Shown here piece by piece: positions 32,301 to 45,200 of a stretch of 64,000 bases of DNA; the stretch's first letter is position 1, and each line of letters starts with the position of its first letter. Below the pieces are notes generated by a model. That model was not told the DNA's origin and made no database searches. It worked only from the letters and a program-made list of their open reading frames with translations. A program made the translations under genes and the position numbers. The stretch is from Struthidea cinerea (Eukaryota; Chordata; Aves; Passeriformes; Corcoracidae). Where the stretch lies: NCBI GenBank assembly GCA_013397865.1, contig VZTI01003643.1, positions 508,714-572,713 on the forward strand, read 5' to 3'.

Positions 32301-35300
32301 ATGCTGCTCTTTCCTGCTCATATGCTCAGGTTTATTAAATGAGCATCACCAAGGCTCAAAGTTTTCATTTCCTATGAGCTTGGGTTTTATTCTGCTCCTG
32401 TTATAGGAGAGCACTGCAGGCAGAACTGGCATTCTCCCAGGCTGAGAAGATCCTTCTACTTCCTTTCAAGCTTCCTTTTTTTTTGTTTTTCTTTTGGTAG
32501 ATAAATCCTCTGTAGAACGGTTTACTGCCTGCTGGTTTTCTGCTCGGTTTAGGAGAAGTGGTTCAAAGTATTCCTGGGGAGCAGGAAGGAGCAGAGCCTG
32601 AGTTTGGTTTGAACACCTTTTGTGCTTTCCAGGGTCCAGCTACAACATCATCAGGATCCCCCCACAGAAGGCAGGCCATGGGGACACTTTGGAGGGAGCC
32701 AAAGTGCTGTGCTCCATCCGTCCCATGGACAGGGCAAAGCCATCCTACTACCACAGCTTTGGTAAGACTCCACCCCAAACTCTGGGAATTTGGGCAAATG
32801 GGAGGCAGAAAGGGCTGTCCAGTTCTCTCTGCCCTTGAGATGTTTTCTCGCCTCATATTTGGGTGATATTCCTTCCTTGTCTCCTCAGGAATGACTGAAA
32901 ACTACATCATTTTCATCGAGCAACCCCTCAAGCTGAACCTGTTGAAGATCATCACCTCCAAGCTCCGTGGGAAAACCATTTTGGATGGGATAAGCTGGGA
33001 GCCTCAGCACAACACCTACTTCCACGTGGTGAACAAGCACACTGGGGAGGTAGGTGGGTCTTTGGCCCCTGCGGCAGCAGGTCCGGAACCTTAGATCCCA
33101 AAAGTGCTACGTAGCAGCCATGGGGAGTTTATGGATCAATCCAGAAGTTACTGCAATAAAGGCTTTAAAGCAGGGGTGTAGATTTGTTAAGAATGGGATT
33201 TTCCTCTCTATTCATTCATTTCTTTGCCAGCCCTGAAAGGACAGGCAGAAAGAAGCAGTTTGGGGTTCATGAGACTTCAGCACAGGGACTGAAATGCAGG
33301 TCCCAGGTACCCCAGGGTATAAAAAGGTCAGAACCTGTGAAAGATGCACGGCAAGGGGCTGCTCGATATTTTGGTTTTTCTTACTCTGGTTTTGCTCCTC
33401 ACTGCCTTAAAGCAGCCCTTTTGTGGCAACACAAGGACAGAAGGCAAATCCCAGAGAATGAGCGGGGGATGAAAAGGGGGAGAGAGAGGATAAAGCTCTC
33501 TGAGGTGAGGCTGGGAGCTCTGGAGAGGAGGTGCAGCTGTCCCGTGGTCCCTGCAGGTGCTGCCAGGGCAGTGGTGCTCCAGGCCCTTCGTGACCTTCCA
33601 CCAGATCAACGCCTTCGAGGAGCGGGGCTGCGTGGTGCTGGACCTGTGCTGCCAGGACGACGGCACCAGCCTGGCTCTGTACACGCTGCAGAACTTGAGG
33701 AGGAGCGGGGAAGGGCTGGACCAGGTAAGATCCCTGCCTTTGCTTCCCCAGGATCTGCTGAGGCCCCGTGGCTGAGTGGCTTTTTCTGCAGCAAGGCTCA
33801 GGTTGGTGGAATGGAGAACACCACGGGGACAAAAACTGAAATGATCATCTCTTGATGCTTTCTTCCCTTTTAAATCTCTCTCCATGGAGCATTCCTTTCA
33901 AAACTTTTCAAGCTGGTGTGTGACACAGAGCTCCATAGCCTGGCAGAATTTATTTCTGGTTTAAAACCTTGGTTTTAATGACATTCATTTTCCTTCTCCC
34001 TGCGTAACACAATTTTCCCCCAAGAAATTACGCAAAATACGTTGTAGCGTTACTTAAAAATGGAAAAAGAAAAAGGAACCCTGTTCTTTAAGGCATTACT
34101 TCAGAAAAGGAGCAGTTTTTATGAAAATCACAGAAACACAAATACCACGGAAAGCCCTACATTGTCACCTCACACACAGCACGTTCTAATAAATTATTTA
34201 TTGTGTCCAGCTCTGTGAAAAGCCCCATTTCAGGCCCTGCGAGGGGCATTATTTTGCATAGGTCACTCATGGGAAAAGTGGGGGTGCTTTCAGTTTCTCA
34301 CCCTGCAGATGTGTTTATTGGAAACCCAGTGTGCTGGGGGGGCTGCTGCATGTTCAGACACGGCTGAACTTCCTCTGTCTATGTCCTGAGCTGTCTGGAA
34401 CCAACTCAGCTCCGACCTGAAAGGAGCACAGCTGTGTCCCATCGGGTTCTGCTTTCTTTTGGCATTTATTTTGGGTTTTTTCAAGTATTTTTTGAGCATA
34501 TTCAAGTACAGCAGAGTGTTAATCCCAGATTTTTTTTCATCCTTCTCTGAGCAAAGCCCGGCTGGAATTTGATGTGGCTGAAGGTGTCCTGGTGCCAACA
34601 CTGGGCCTGTTTCCAACACCCACATTCTTCAACTGACAAGTGGCATCACCACAAAACTTTACCCCCCCCCCACACACAGAGGAGTAATTTCAGAACAGAA
34701 TCTCAACCTGCACTGCATCAAAAGCATCAGGCATGTCTGGGCATGACCTGTGCTTTTGCTTGCTCACTAACCCATATTTTGTCTGGTAGAGTTCCTCAGC
34801 CAGGTTACATGAACCAGAAAAGCTTTGAAAACAAGGTTTCAGAATTAATACATATGATTAAAGTGAAGTTTCACAATTGAGCTGGTGAGTTGCAGACTGA
34901 AGTAACTGAAAGACACCAAAATAGGGTTGTTGTCATCTGTTTTATTGAGAAGGTTTAATAGATGGGAATATGATGAGTTCTAAGCTTGGCTTGAACTGAG
35001 CTTTAGTGGCAGTGGTGGAATTAGCCCCCTCATGCAATGTGCTGGGTGTCTGCCACACTGGGGGCTGCACTTTGCTCCCCAAGTAAATCCATCCTTCCCC
35101 TGGACTTCAAACAAATCCATGAGCACCTGAGCACGGAAGAGGGAATCCTGCAGGGTAACTTCAGGCACTGAACTGAGGCACGGTGCTCTCCTGCTTCTTC
35201 AGAGAGTGATGCAGAGCAACATAAACCTGTTCTAACTAAATAAAATTTAGTGCAGTGTCTGTCCCACTGCTGGATTTGGAGATAATGGACTAATTTGCAC

Positions 35301-36964
35301 ACCCAACTCAGCATTAATTACTGTGAAAGCAATGCTGACCCCTTTAATTCTTGTCTTTTTGGTTCCTACTGTAAATTACTGGAACGTGCAGAGAACTTCT
35401 TCTTTCCATTGTGTGCTTTACCTTACCAGAACTTGGTCAAACACATCAGGAAAAGAAGAATAATAATGCGAGGGTGTCTAAAATTTCAGAATTGTTTCCC
35501 AAAAGTGCATTTAGCCTGGAATGTCTCTCCTCTCTCCACCACCATCACTTTCTGTCTCTGTAACAGGTTTATGCCTCGATCCCCAGAGCTTTCCCTCGCC
35601 GCTTTGTCCTCCCTCTGCATGTGGATTCAGACACACCCGTGGGGAAAAACCTGAACCCACTGCCTTATACCCTGGCAAGGGCTGTGAAGGATGCAGATGG
35701 CAAGGTGTGTATCAAACCATAAATGCATTCATGCAGCAGATGCTGCCCCGTGCCTCAGAGCTTTAACCACTTCTTGGTTGTGCACTGCTTGGTGGGACCA
35801 CTGAGCTCTCCTGCCCTGTCCAGGCTGAACCAACCCTGCTGTAATGCACATTTCTCCAGGTCTGGTGCACACACGAAAATCTCCACCCTGAGGGCTTTGA
35901 GAAAGTTGGGGGCCTGGAGTTCCCCCAGATCAATTACGCTCGGTACAACGGCAGGAGGTACCGGTACTTCTACGGCTGTGGATTCGGGCACTTGGTTGGA
36001 GATTCCTTGATCAAGGTTGATGTGGAGACCAAGAATTTCAAGGTGAGGTGAAGTCAGCTTATCGAGTCCTTCCACTGAACTGGACTGAAGATGTGTCATT
36101 TACTGGGGGCTTTAGGGCTTTGTCCAGATGGGTCTGGGATGAGATTCCCAATTTCATCCCTCACCTGGCACCTTATGAATGTGGCACAGTCACCAAACAG
36201 GAGAGGATGGCACCATCACACTCCTGGAATGAAACTAATTAATTAAGAGGTTGAACTCTTAAGTTTCTTGGAGCACAGAATATTTCCAGGTGCCTTTGTG
36301 GGGAGCACTACCAGTTGTAACTCTGCTCACTGTAGTAGACAAGTATTAATGAAATGAAACTCATCCATGTGTTCCTGAAACTCATCTCTGTGTTCCTGAA
36401 GCTCATCCATATGTTCCTGTGCTTGCTAGATTTGGCAGGAGGAGGGATCCTACCCGTCAGAGCCTGTCTTTGTGCCAGTGCCTGATGCCACGGCAGAGGA
36501 CAGCGGAGTCATCCTGTCTGTGGTGGTCTGCCCCGCTGAGGTAACTTGCTGTCAGTAGTTTGTCAAAGTCACCCAGCATTAATACACTTTTTAAACCCCA
36601 GAACTGGGTTTGAGGCTCCCTGGCTGATAGTTCCTTGCTCCCCAAGGGGTATTGCTCTGCCATGGCCAAGCACAGGCAGTGCAAGTAGGAGTTTTCCTTG
36701 GAATGTCCGCGTTTGCCAAGCGGAACCTGTGAGTCGCAGTGCTCCTGTCCCACAGGTTTAGTCTCCATGGCTGCTTGTACCTTTGTGTGCAAGCACAGGG
36801 GAAAGAAGTTCAGCCTGGACACTCACTCTGCCTTTCCCTTCCTCCTGCAGAACCAAAGTGCTTTCCTGCTCGTCCTGGATGCAGAGACCTTCCGGGAGCT
36901 GGGGCGAGCAGAAGTTGGGGTGCCAATGCCTTACGGATTCCACGGCATCTTCACTGCCCACTGA
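23324..36964 (+). CDS. BCO2: Beta,beta-carotene 9',10'-dioxygenase
   Basis: Twelve exons: 23324-23432, 27625-27829, 28785-28996, 29934-30049, 31468-31570, 32633-32761, 32889-33049, 33557-33724, 35567-35704, 35860-36042, 36430-36540 and 36851-36964. All are GT-AG and in phase, giving 582 residues (human about 579). The enzyme is a mitochondrial Fe(II) carotenoid oxygenase that cleaves carotenoids, including xanthophylls, at the 9',10' bond; loss of its activity colours skin yellow in chickens. The four iron-binding histidines are present: His229 (ATAHPHY), His289 (YYHSFG), His360 (VTFHQINAFE) and His576 (PYGFHG). The family motif PDPC is at 158-161. Exon 1 encodes a basic then hydrophobic leader (MLAKILLSAASLLLAHLLHF) after an in-frame upstream ATG; either ATG (23324 or 23345) could start. 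Its exon 1 has no family motif, so it is the least certain part. Confidence 0.95.
26208..26262 (+). mobile_element. Possible CR1 tail scrap in BCO2 intron 1
   Basis: GTGGACTCGGGAGGTCTTTT followed by CCAGCCCTGGT resembles the usual CR1 3' block before the octamer tail, but only about 50 bases match and no tail remains. Confidence 0.3.
36357..36419. repeat. Three 21-bp tandem copies before BCO2 exon 11
   Basis: Units AAACTCATCCATGTGTTCCTG, AAACTCATCTCTGTGTTCC(TG) and AAGCTCATCCATATGTTCC(TG) follow one another exactly, ending 11 bases before exon 11 at 36430. They replace a normal polypyrimidine tract and probably hold the branch point. Confidence 0.85.
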
Positions 36965-37821
36965 TGGACTCCTGGGCACCTCCTGGGACTCAGGGCCGAG
37001 CCAGGCTCAGAAAACAACCTCTGCTACTTTCACCTCCCACCTTTCCATCGTGTCTGGGATGAAGGAACTGCTTTTTCTCTACCATAACCTCCTGTATTCC
37101 TAACAAAATACAGCCGAGGAAGGCGGAAGCCCCTTCACTCCCACAGCCCACTGCTTTATCTCCATTTTTTTTTACTATCTCGCTAGACCAGCTATAGCAG
37201 CAGTTCACAAAGGAGGCCAGGTGGAGGCTTGCAAGGGAGAAAATGGAAGCTGAGATGATCAGCCCCTTCCTTTGGCAGCAGTGTGCTCTGAGGGGAAGAG
37301 AAAATCGGTGCTTGGGGCTGTGACTTTGCCTGAAATATGTAAAGCAGAAGAGAGGAGTAAAACCCAACAGGTGACAGGTGGGCCCAGTGAAGGGGTGTAA
37401 ATCCCCCCCACTGCAGCAAGGTTGCCTTCAGTGGACTCGAGGGTAGGTGCAGACACTGCCAGAAGCTGTGCTTGTGCTTTTCTCTGTACAATAGCAGCGC
37501 CTTCAAAGAAAGCCTTGGGAAGTTTTTCCTTTCTTTCCCTGCCCTCACACAGTCTCATGGGCGTGGGGGACACATCTCCAGAGCAGGATACAGCTCTGCT
37601 GGCTGACAGTTCCTGCTCTCCTCCCAGTCCAACCAGTAGGAAACTCGGAGTGCTCCACTGTGGGTTTAAGCAGAGCAGAACAAACTCCAGCCCCCTGTGT
37701 CATCCAGGCTTCTCCATCTGCTGAACTGTGGGGTGCAGGTGGGTGGGTGAAGAGTGAAGACTGACAGGAGTTCTATTCATTGTGAGAAGCCTAAATAATT
37801 ATTTGAATAATTCCCTTGAGT

Positions 37822-37827
37822 AATAAA
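37822..37827 (+). other. BCO2 polyadenylation signal
   Basis: AATAAA about 860 bases after the BCO2 stop, in an AT-rich dip within otherwise GC-rich sequence. It is the first canonical signal in the 3' flank. Confidence 0.6.
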
Positions 37828-38599
37828 CGAGCCCTTCTGCCATCAGGGCTTTACCTCCTCTGATCTTCCTTCACCTTAATACAGGTCTTGGGAAAAGAAG
37901 AAGGATTTTACCCCAGGGCTGCTGCTCTGGGAGGGGCAGAGGAGGCTGAGGCCAGAGCTGGTGGAAGCCACTAGATGGCAAACAGCTCCCGTTCCTGCCG
38001 CTCCAGCCCTGCCCTGCAGCCTCCTCTGGGTCATTGTCGCACCCTGCCCTCCTGGAGCCAGCCCCCAGCGAGGCCACGTCCCCGGACCGGCCGCAGAAGG
38101 ATGCTAAGAAGCGTTTACTGGAGTTCAGGCACCACTGGTTCTCTTTTTTAAATGCTATTTTTTTCTCGTTGAGGTGGGAAGCGAAAAGGGGTCAGAGGCT
38201 CACGGGCAGCCTTGTGTGAATTACAGCAGCCGGACACCCAGGGCAGCGCTGAAGAAGGGCAGGGGAGGAGGGAGGGACTGCAGTGCTCTCCCTAAAGCTG
38301 CAGTTCTTAGAGCTGCTTCACCAGCACACAACCCTGCCCGGGCTGTGCACACGGACGGTGCTCCACCGCCCCCACAGCTCCTTTTGATCCTGTTCCTCTC
38401 ACACAGAGATCCTGCCCCGAGGCTCGGAGCTCTCCCACCCTGACAAACTGACATTCACTCCGTTATCCCCAGCAACTCCCAGGGATTAAGGGAACATTAT
38501 TCCCTTAATTCAAACCCTTGCAGCACTGAGAAATACAGGTTCTCCTCCCTCTCCCAAAGCTTTCTGAAAATCACCACACCTTAAGGATTCCTGTGCTTG

Positions 38600-39110
38600 G
38601 ACTCCATGAATGTTATTACCAGGGTGCACTCCTTTGGGTATGTCCTTAACAATGCCCGGCTCCGGCTCCGGCACCGGCACCGGCACCGGCCAGGGGGGAT
38701 TGGAGCATCTTGGGGCCGAGCACAGGGGGGGAGTTGGAGCATCCCCGCATCCAACACCGGCACGGAGGGACCGGAGCATCCCGGGGCCGAGCACGGGAGG
38801 ATTGGAGCAGACCCGGGTCCGACACCGGCACGGGAGGACCGGAGCATCCCCGGCTCTCGGCGGGCGGATCCCGCGGGCTGGAGCCGCCCCCGGGGCCGGG
38901 CTGGAGCCGCCCCGCTCCGGCCCCGCTCCGGCCCCGCTCCGGCCCCGCGATGTCGCCGCGCTCCGCCCGCCTGGCGCGGCTGTCGCGCTCCGTCACCTTC
39001 AGCGCCTGCCACCGGCTGCACAGGTGAGCGGCCCCGCACAGGGGAGCGGCCCCGCACAGGGGAGCGGCCCCGCCATCCCGGGAGGAGGCTCCGATCCCTC
39101 ACTGCCCTTC
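38600..39110. promoter_or_regulatory. CpG island promoter of PTS
   Basis: A GC- and CpG-rich block spanning PTS exon 1 and about 350 bases upstream, largely made of tandem repeats. Three copies of a GGGGAGCGGCCCCGC-like unit follow the exon 1 donor (39024-39075). No TATA box. Confidence 0.6.
38655..38860. repeat. GC-rich minisatellite upstream of PTS
   Basis: CCGGCT/CCGGCACCGG hexamers pass into alternating units of about 30-35 bases built on GGAGCATCCCGGGGCCGAGC and CCGACACCGGCACGGGAGGA. The array ends about 90 bases before the PTS ATG. It generates long spurious ORFs on both strands. Confidence 0.75.
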
Positions 39111-41958
39111 CCGGTTCTCCCCGGCTCAGCCCCTTCCCGCAGCCGTCCATCAGGGCCCGGCTGCAGTTCCGTGTTTCAACAGAGCCACTGGCGCTTTCGG
39201 TTTGTAAACATCGCCCTGCGCCCCCCGATCTGCTGCTTTTCCCCCCGGAACTGATATATTCCTAAAGAGTGCCTTGACCTGAAACTGCCTCAAAGGAGTT
39301 TTAGGCTCGGCCTCTTCTCTGAGGCTCCGAGCGATAGGACAAGGGGAAACGGCCTCAAGCTGTGCCAGGGCAGGGTCAGGCTGGACATCGGGAGGAATTT
39401 GGCCATGGAAGGGGGGCCAGGCTTTTGAAGGGGCTGCCCAGGGAGTCCCCATCCCTGGAGGTGCCCAAGGAACTCCTGGAAGTGGCACTCAGTGCTCTGG
39501 GCTGGGGACGAGGTGGGGATCAGTCACAGGTCTTGGAGTTCTTTTCCAACCTCAGTGATCCTGGGATTCTGTGATATTCCCAAAATGTGCCTTGACTTGA
39601 AACACTCGGAGCAGGCACTTGGATTGCTTCAAAGGGGCGATTCAGAGGGAATTCTTTGTACTTCTTGGAGAGGCTCCCTAAGCTCTGTTAATTAATAATA
39701 AACTCGAATGTGCAGCTTGCTCCAGGCCTAAGTGATTTTGGGCCCAGATGTTGAACATTTATCCAGCCGTGGTGTCAGGCAGATGCTGTGAAACAGACAC
39801 AAAACCACGGCAAAAAAAGATTCACTGTTGTCAACAACATCTTTTCATGGACCACTCTTCTGTCTCTGTTTGTGCCCCCTGAGCTGGGGGGTTAAATGTG
39901 GGAGAGGGGATGGATGGAGAGCTGGAAAGCAGAGGGAAGTCAGGCCATGAACGTCTGGAGCAGATCCTGCCACGCCATGTCTGCCTTTCCCACAGTAAAT
40001 CCCTGAGCGATGAGGAGAACCTGAAGCTGTTTGGGAAGTGCAACAATCCCAATGGCCACGGACACAACTACAAAGGTAGGGAGGTGACTTCCATCCTTGC
40101 TCATGGAGTGGTGCTGCTCTCAGGGCGGGGATAACCCCCAGGAGGGCTGGGCCACTCATTCTCAGCAGCCCGATAGAGCTTTAGTGGCCGGGTTTGTGTT
40201 TTTATTAAGAATTAGAAGGAAATTTCAGCAGCAGGGGGTTGGACCACAGTATATTCAGTTGAATAGATAATAAATATTTATCTTCAAATTCCTCTTCTTG
40301 AATCAAATCTGCTTGTTTACACTCTGCAGCATCATTGTGATTTGAATGGAGATTTCTCTAAGCAAAAGGCATGCAAATTAAACAGCCTGTAAATGTTATT
40401 TGAATGTTTTTTTCACAAATTCTCCCATTTCTACGCCCTGGGCACACAGAATTAGATCTCTCCAGTTCCTGGAGTGGCTCCCTGTGCTGCTGGCACTCTG
40501 CTAAGGAGCTGCTTTATCAGGGAGGACAGGCTTATCTCCACCTACCTGGGGCATCAGACCTTGGGCAAGGATTTTTGTGACTCTGAGTCATTTTTATGGA
40601 GCATCCCCTCATTTTATAAAAACAGTCCCAGTCCTGAGTGCACCCTGTGGGTGAGCAGGGAATGGGCTGTGTGTCCCCAGCAGCAGCAGATTTGTTTTGG
40701 GTTCCTGGACATCACAGTGACCTGATCTTTTCTTTTTTGCAGTTATAGTCACAGTGCGTGGAGAGGTGAGTGCAACCAGCGTCGTTTTTCTGTTCCTCAC
40801 TGTGGATTTGCAGTTTAATGCTGTTTCCCTGCTTTTATCACCGTGCTTGAAGACTCCGCCAGTGAGTCCTTCCCAGCTGGTGTCAGCTTTCAGGAGAGAG
40901 TGGAACCTCTGGCATGGTTTCCAGGCTGTATCAAGCCCTTGGGAACATCACAGGAGTGAAGCTGGAACTCTCTGACAGTGGAAAGATATTTTCCTTGTGG
41001 CTCAGATGACCTGAGCACAGATATTCTCTCTGATTTGTTTTGCCACCTTGTGCTTCCCCTGCAGATTGACCCGGTCTCGGGGATGGTGATGAACCTGACA
41101 GACCTGAAGGAATACATGCAGGTAAAAATAGCCCAGTTTTCCCTCTAATCCCCTGGGAGAACTGATCAGAGCTCAGCAGTTTGTCTGGTAGCAGCACGGA
41201 GACGTGGTGAGGTGATGATGGCAGGACATAAAAAAGAAATTAAGGAATAATTGAAGACTAAAGTGCTTTAGCTCTGTTATGTGAGGCAGTACCACGTCTC
41301 CAGCTGGGAATTTCACAGCTGGATTTAGGGCTCTTTCCCTTTTTTGCCACCCTGCTGCCTGGCTGTGCGTGGTTATCTGAACCTCAGGCCAGACAGGGAC
41401 AGGGCTGTCACCGTCCCCTCTTGGCAGGAGGCGATCATGGAGCCGCTCGACCACAAAAACCTGGACAAGGATGTGCCCTACTTCTCTGACGTGGTGAGGT
41501 GGGTGATGGGGGCTCCTGGAGGGACTGGAACAGTCTTCAGGGCCTGATCCTACCTGAGAACGAGCAGCCTTTTCCTGTGTGCTGACCACACCTGTGTCCA
41601 GCCCTGCTGCCCCTTGCCACATCAGCCTGGACAGACGGGACCTGTCCATTCCGCCCCATTTCACCCAGATTTGCTGGCGTGGCACAAACCCCACTTAATT
41701 CAGGTATCATCAGCTGCCCTTCAGCATCCCCCCAGCCCTTCCTGAGTGCAGCTCCCTCAAACATTGGTGTCACTTCTGCCATTTCAGCCCGCTCTGACCC
41801 TGCTGCTGTTCCCCCCCAGCACCACGGAGAACGTCGCCGTGTTCATCTGGGACAACCTCCAGAAGCTCCTGCCCCAGGGAGTCCTTTACAAAGTGGAAGT
41901 GCACGAGACAGAGCAGAACGTTGTCGTTTATAAGGGAGAACAAACAATTGTGAAGTGA
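38950..41958 (+). CDS. PTS: 6-pyruvoyl-tetrahydropterin synthase
   Basis: Exons 38950-39023, 39996-40075, 40743-40765 (23 nt), 41065-41121, 41428-41498 and 41820-41958 give 147 residues. The zinc enzyme converts 7,8-dihydroneopterin triphosphate to 6-pyruvoyl-tetrahydropterin, the second step of tetrahydrobiopterin synthesis, in the cytosol. The zinc histidines are His21 (SACHRLH), His46 and His48 (NGHGHNY). The catalytic Cys40 (FGKCNNPN) and the Asp86-His87 pair (PLDHKNLD) are present, as is the pterin-anchoring Glu in YKVEVHETE. The C-terminus ENVAVFIWDNLQKLLP is almost identical to mammals; the first 14 residues are variable and Arg/Ser-rich. The ATG opens into the conserved SVTFSA strand, and the length agrees with human (145). 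It lies head to tail after BCO2. Confidence 0.97.
39308..39573 (+). mobile_element. CR1 LINE fragment in PTS intron 1
   Basis: Sense CR1 3' end of about 265 bases: GAGCGATAGGACAAGGGGAA, then AGGCTGGACATCGGGAGGAA, GGGGCTGCCCAGGGAGTC and CATCCCTGGAGGTGCCCAAG, ending in TTTTCCAACCTCAGTGATCC and the ATTCTGTGAT tail. It is the best preserved copy in the window and has no coding capacity. Confidence 0.92.
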
Positions 41959-42219
41959 AATCAGCCTCAGCTCGTGCTCAGGAGAAAGGCTCCATAATCA
42001 GCTCAGTGGTTTACCCCGGCCCTGCTCAGCATTTCCTGCCCCCAGCCCTGGGTTCTGTGTTACGTCAGGACCGGTGCAGATGTTTCACGAGGACCCTTGC
42101 AGCAATTTGCCCATCGGGGTTCTCAGAATGGGTTGGTTTCTCTGCTTTTCCTCAAGACCTTCATGTTTTGCAAAGCCGAGCCGCCCAGCTGATGTGAAAT
42201 TTAGAAGTGGGCCCTGGTA

Positions 42220-42225
42220 AATAAA
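42220..42225 (+). other. PTS polyadenylation signal
   Basis: AATAAA about 260 bases after the PTS stop. Confidence 0.65.
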
Positions 42226-42239
42226 GCAGATTTGGAGAG

Positions 42240-45200
42240 AGGAGGCGGCCTGGCAAAATCACAAAAGGTTTTGATTTCTCTCTAATTAAACATGGAATTA
42301 ATTTATGATATTTAATAATGTGAGCTTTGGTGTTGTTTTGCTTCTTGATCAAGCAGAGAAGCATTTTTGAGAGTGAGAACTACATTATCTTTTTTCCCGC
42401 TTCTTATCTGTTTATTTCCTGTGCTGCAGGCATGTTTCTCCCTGTGGCCAGCAGATCTTTCTCTGTGCGTGGAACTGGTGCAGTGGGCAATAAAAAACCC
42501 AGTTTTGATCCAGACTGGAGAGCCAAAGGGAGCGGGGTGTTGGTGAGAATGGAAAACTGAGGAAACTGAAGTGGGAATGTCACAGCCCCAGTGGGGACAG
42601 AGCCCTGGGGAGGGAGTGCAAGAATAAACCCTTAAATCAACCCCAAAATTCAGTGGAGGTTGTAGCAGCAGGATGAGGGTGTGAGAGGAGTTTAAATGGA
42701 CACTACCCCAATTATCCTGGATATTCCTGGAGCTGGAGGCACGCTGTGGAAGCTGAGGAAAAGCAGTGAGGGAATGGTTATTGCACAATTCCTGTGGTTC
42801 AAGGCCATCAAGTCCCGGTGCCTGTCCAGACGAAGAAGTGGCAGTGCTGTGTGAGATGCCCTTTGTCACATGAGCAATGTCCTGAGGAGTAATTAGGAAT
42901 GGCCATCAAGAATAACTTACTGCACATAATTTGATAAAGAGGGCAGTAATTCCCTTGCTTGACAAGGAAATGGGGTATTTGAAGAATGGGAGCAAACAGC
43001 CCCATTTAGGGAGGTTTAATGAAGCTGGCCTAATTGTTAACCGTGGCCACTCTGCTCCAGGCTGAGGGTAAGGTGTCCTCCTGCAGCCACCCCTTCTGCT
43101 GGGAAGGGGGGTTTACACTGCCAAAAAATACCTGCGATGGCTGCGAAGCGGCTTTTGAATTTAGAACGGGGACTGCTTTGCCCGAGGACGGTTCTGTGCC
43201 GCCCCCTGCCCTGACTCAGCTTCGCTCAAACGCCCGGGGAGAGCTTCAAAAAGGGAAAAGTGAGAAAAGCGAGGGATATTCCAACCCTCCCCCTTTGGCA
43301 GAGCAAAACCTCTGCCGTGGCAGCTCCAGCTTTGGGGATTTTTTTCCTTCCTGAGGGTGGTGCTTTGGGGAGTATTTGGCTGCAGGTTCCTTGCGGTGTC
43401 GCCCAGGCAGAGAGTGCTCAGTGCCTCAGACAAAAGGAACGCTCTGCTCACACGTTTGCCTCTTTTCCCCACTTTTTCCCTCCCCAGATGTGGAACCAGT
43501 CATTTTTTTTCAGCGTGGGCCGTGTCCAGGGAGGTTTTGCAGCTCCTGTGACCCCTCCTGCTGCTCTGTGGCTCGCTGCTGTGGCTGTGTCACTGCTAAA
43601 ATGATGTAAAATCTGGTGATTCACAGAGCATTCGGTGTCTTCAGTGAGTCATGGCCACTCAAACACATCATGTGGTGTCTTTATCAGAGCAGGAATTCAT
43701 GCGGCTGTTGGCAAAAGCCAAGCAAACAAATGGTTACAAGTGTACAGCACGGCCCACTGCTTTTATTGGCACGGAGGCAGAAAAACCAGCCCAAACTCCC
43801 GTGAATTTCTGCAGTTCAGCAGCCCTGACAAAGCCCCACCACAGCCGGAGTGTTTGTATTTATTGCTGCGTGCACCTTGGGGATTTATCTGTGTCAATTA
43901 TTCTGATCGCTCGGATTTAAGTATCTGCAGCTCTGGGGAAATGGGAATAAATTGGTTGGCGGGGCAGTGGTTTGGGTGGGAGGGGTTGGAAACAGCAGAG
44001 CTGGAGTTGTAACTGGAATTACAGTGGGGTCTGTCCCTCATCCTGCTCAGAGGGGTCTGGGCCATTGCAGGGGGGTGTGAGCTCTGGGGATTCTCTTGGG
44101 AAGCACCTCCAAATTCCCAGCTGACGGAGGGAGGGGTTTATAGGGAGAGAATGAACTCCCAGAATTAAACATTAAGCTCCGAGTTTACTGAGTGATGAAA
44201 TGCTTTGAAGGAGAACTGCTGAGGTGACAGTGGGGGCCGGGACAGCCCTGAAAGGTCACAGCTGATGCCAGCAGAGGCTGTAGGAACAAGACTTCCAGCT
44301 TTAGGGCATATAAATGCGAATAGCAGGGGAATAAAGACAGGAAATGGGCTCAGTTGTGTTCAGTGGGACTGAGAGGAAAACGCAGCTCTGCCTTCCTGCC
44401 ACACGATAAAATCAAACCAGGTTTTGTGAGAGAGCAGCCGCGCCAGGGCAGGGACTGGGTGAACAGGGAGGCTGTGCACGAAGCGGGCTGAGTTTAGTAC
44501 CTGCGGGACCATCTGCTTCTGTCAAGGAAAAGCAAAGTTTGAAGCTGTTTTCCTTTTTATTAATTTTTGTTGTAGGGAGCTTTTTCTCGTTCTGCCTCAC
44601 CCGAGGAGGAGAATCCTTACTCTGTTTTCTGCGTTCGAAGCCCAGTGGCCACGGGAGGAGCGGGGCTGCAGCTCTGGCAGGGGGGCAGTGGGAATCGATG
44701 GTTTTCCCGAGGCACCCGGGGTGATGTGCGAGCCCCACAGGAGCAGCAGGGAGAGGAGCCCAGCCAAGCGCTGCCGCTCAGGCTCAGGGGCCGCTCCTCG
44801 GGCCGCTGTTTTACAGCCCATTGTAGCCCCAACAGCGAGGGAGTTTATAAATAATCCCGAGGAGTCCCCACCGGGAGCTGCTCCTCGGAGATCCAGCTGT
44901 ATCTCACCATTCCCGACTGGAATTCGCCTCCCTAGCGTGGGTTGATGCGTGAGTGCAGTGCCTGGAGATCGGGGAGGGCTGCAGGGGGGTCACAGGACCC
45001 CTGCCCACTTTGGGGCTGAACACCGGCAGTGCCCGGGGGGGGAACGAGAGGCTGGGGGAGGCAAACGAGGAGCGAAACATTTGGGAAGGTCACCGTGAAC
45101 AGAGCTGGGAGAAGGAGCCGTGTCTGCCGCAGAATTCCCAGTATTTTCCTAGGTGTTCACCGAACATTCCTCCTTTCCCAGAGACCCTGGGCTCGTCCCG

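Noticed and set aside
38581..39265. Overlapping ORFs of about 190-220 residues at the PTS start
   Set aside because: They are products of the GC-rich minisatellite; only the frame from the ATG at 38950 leads into the conserved PTS sequence.
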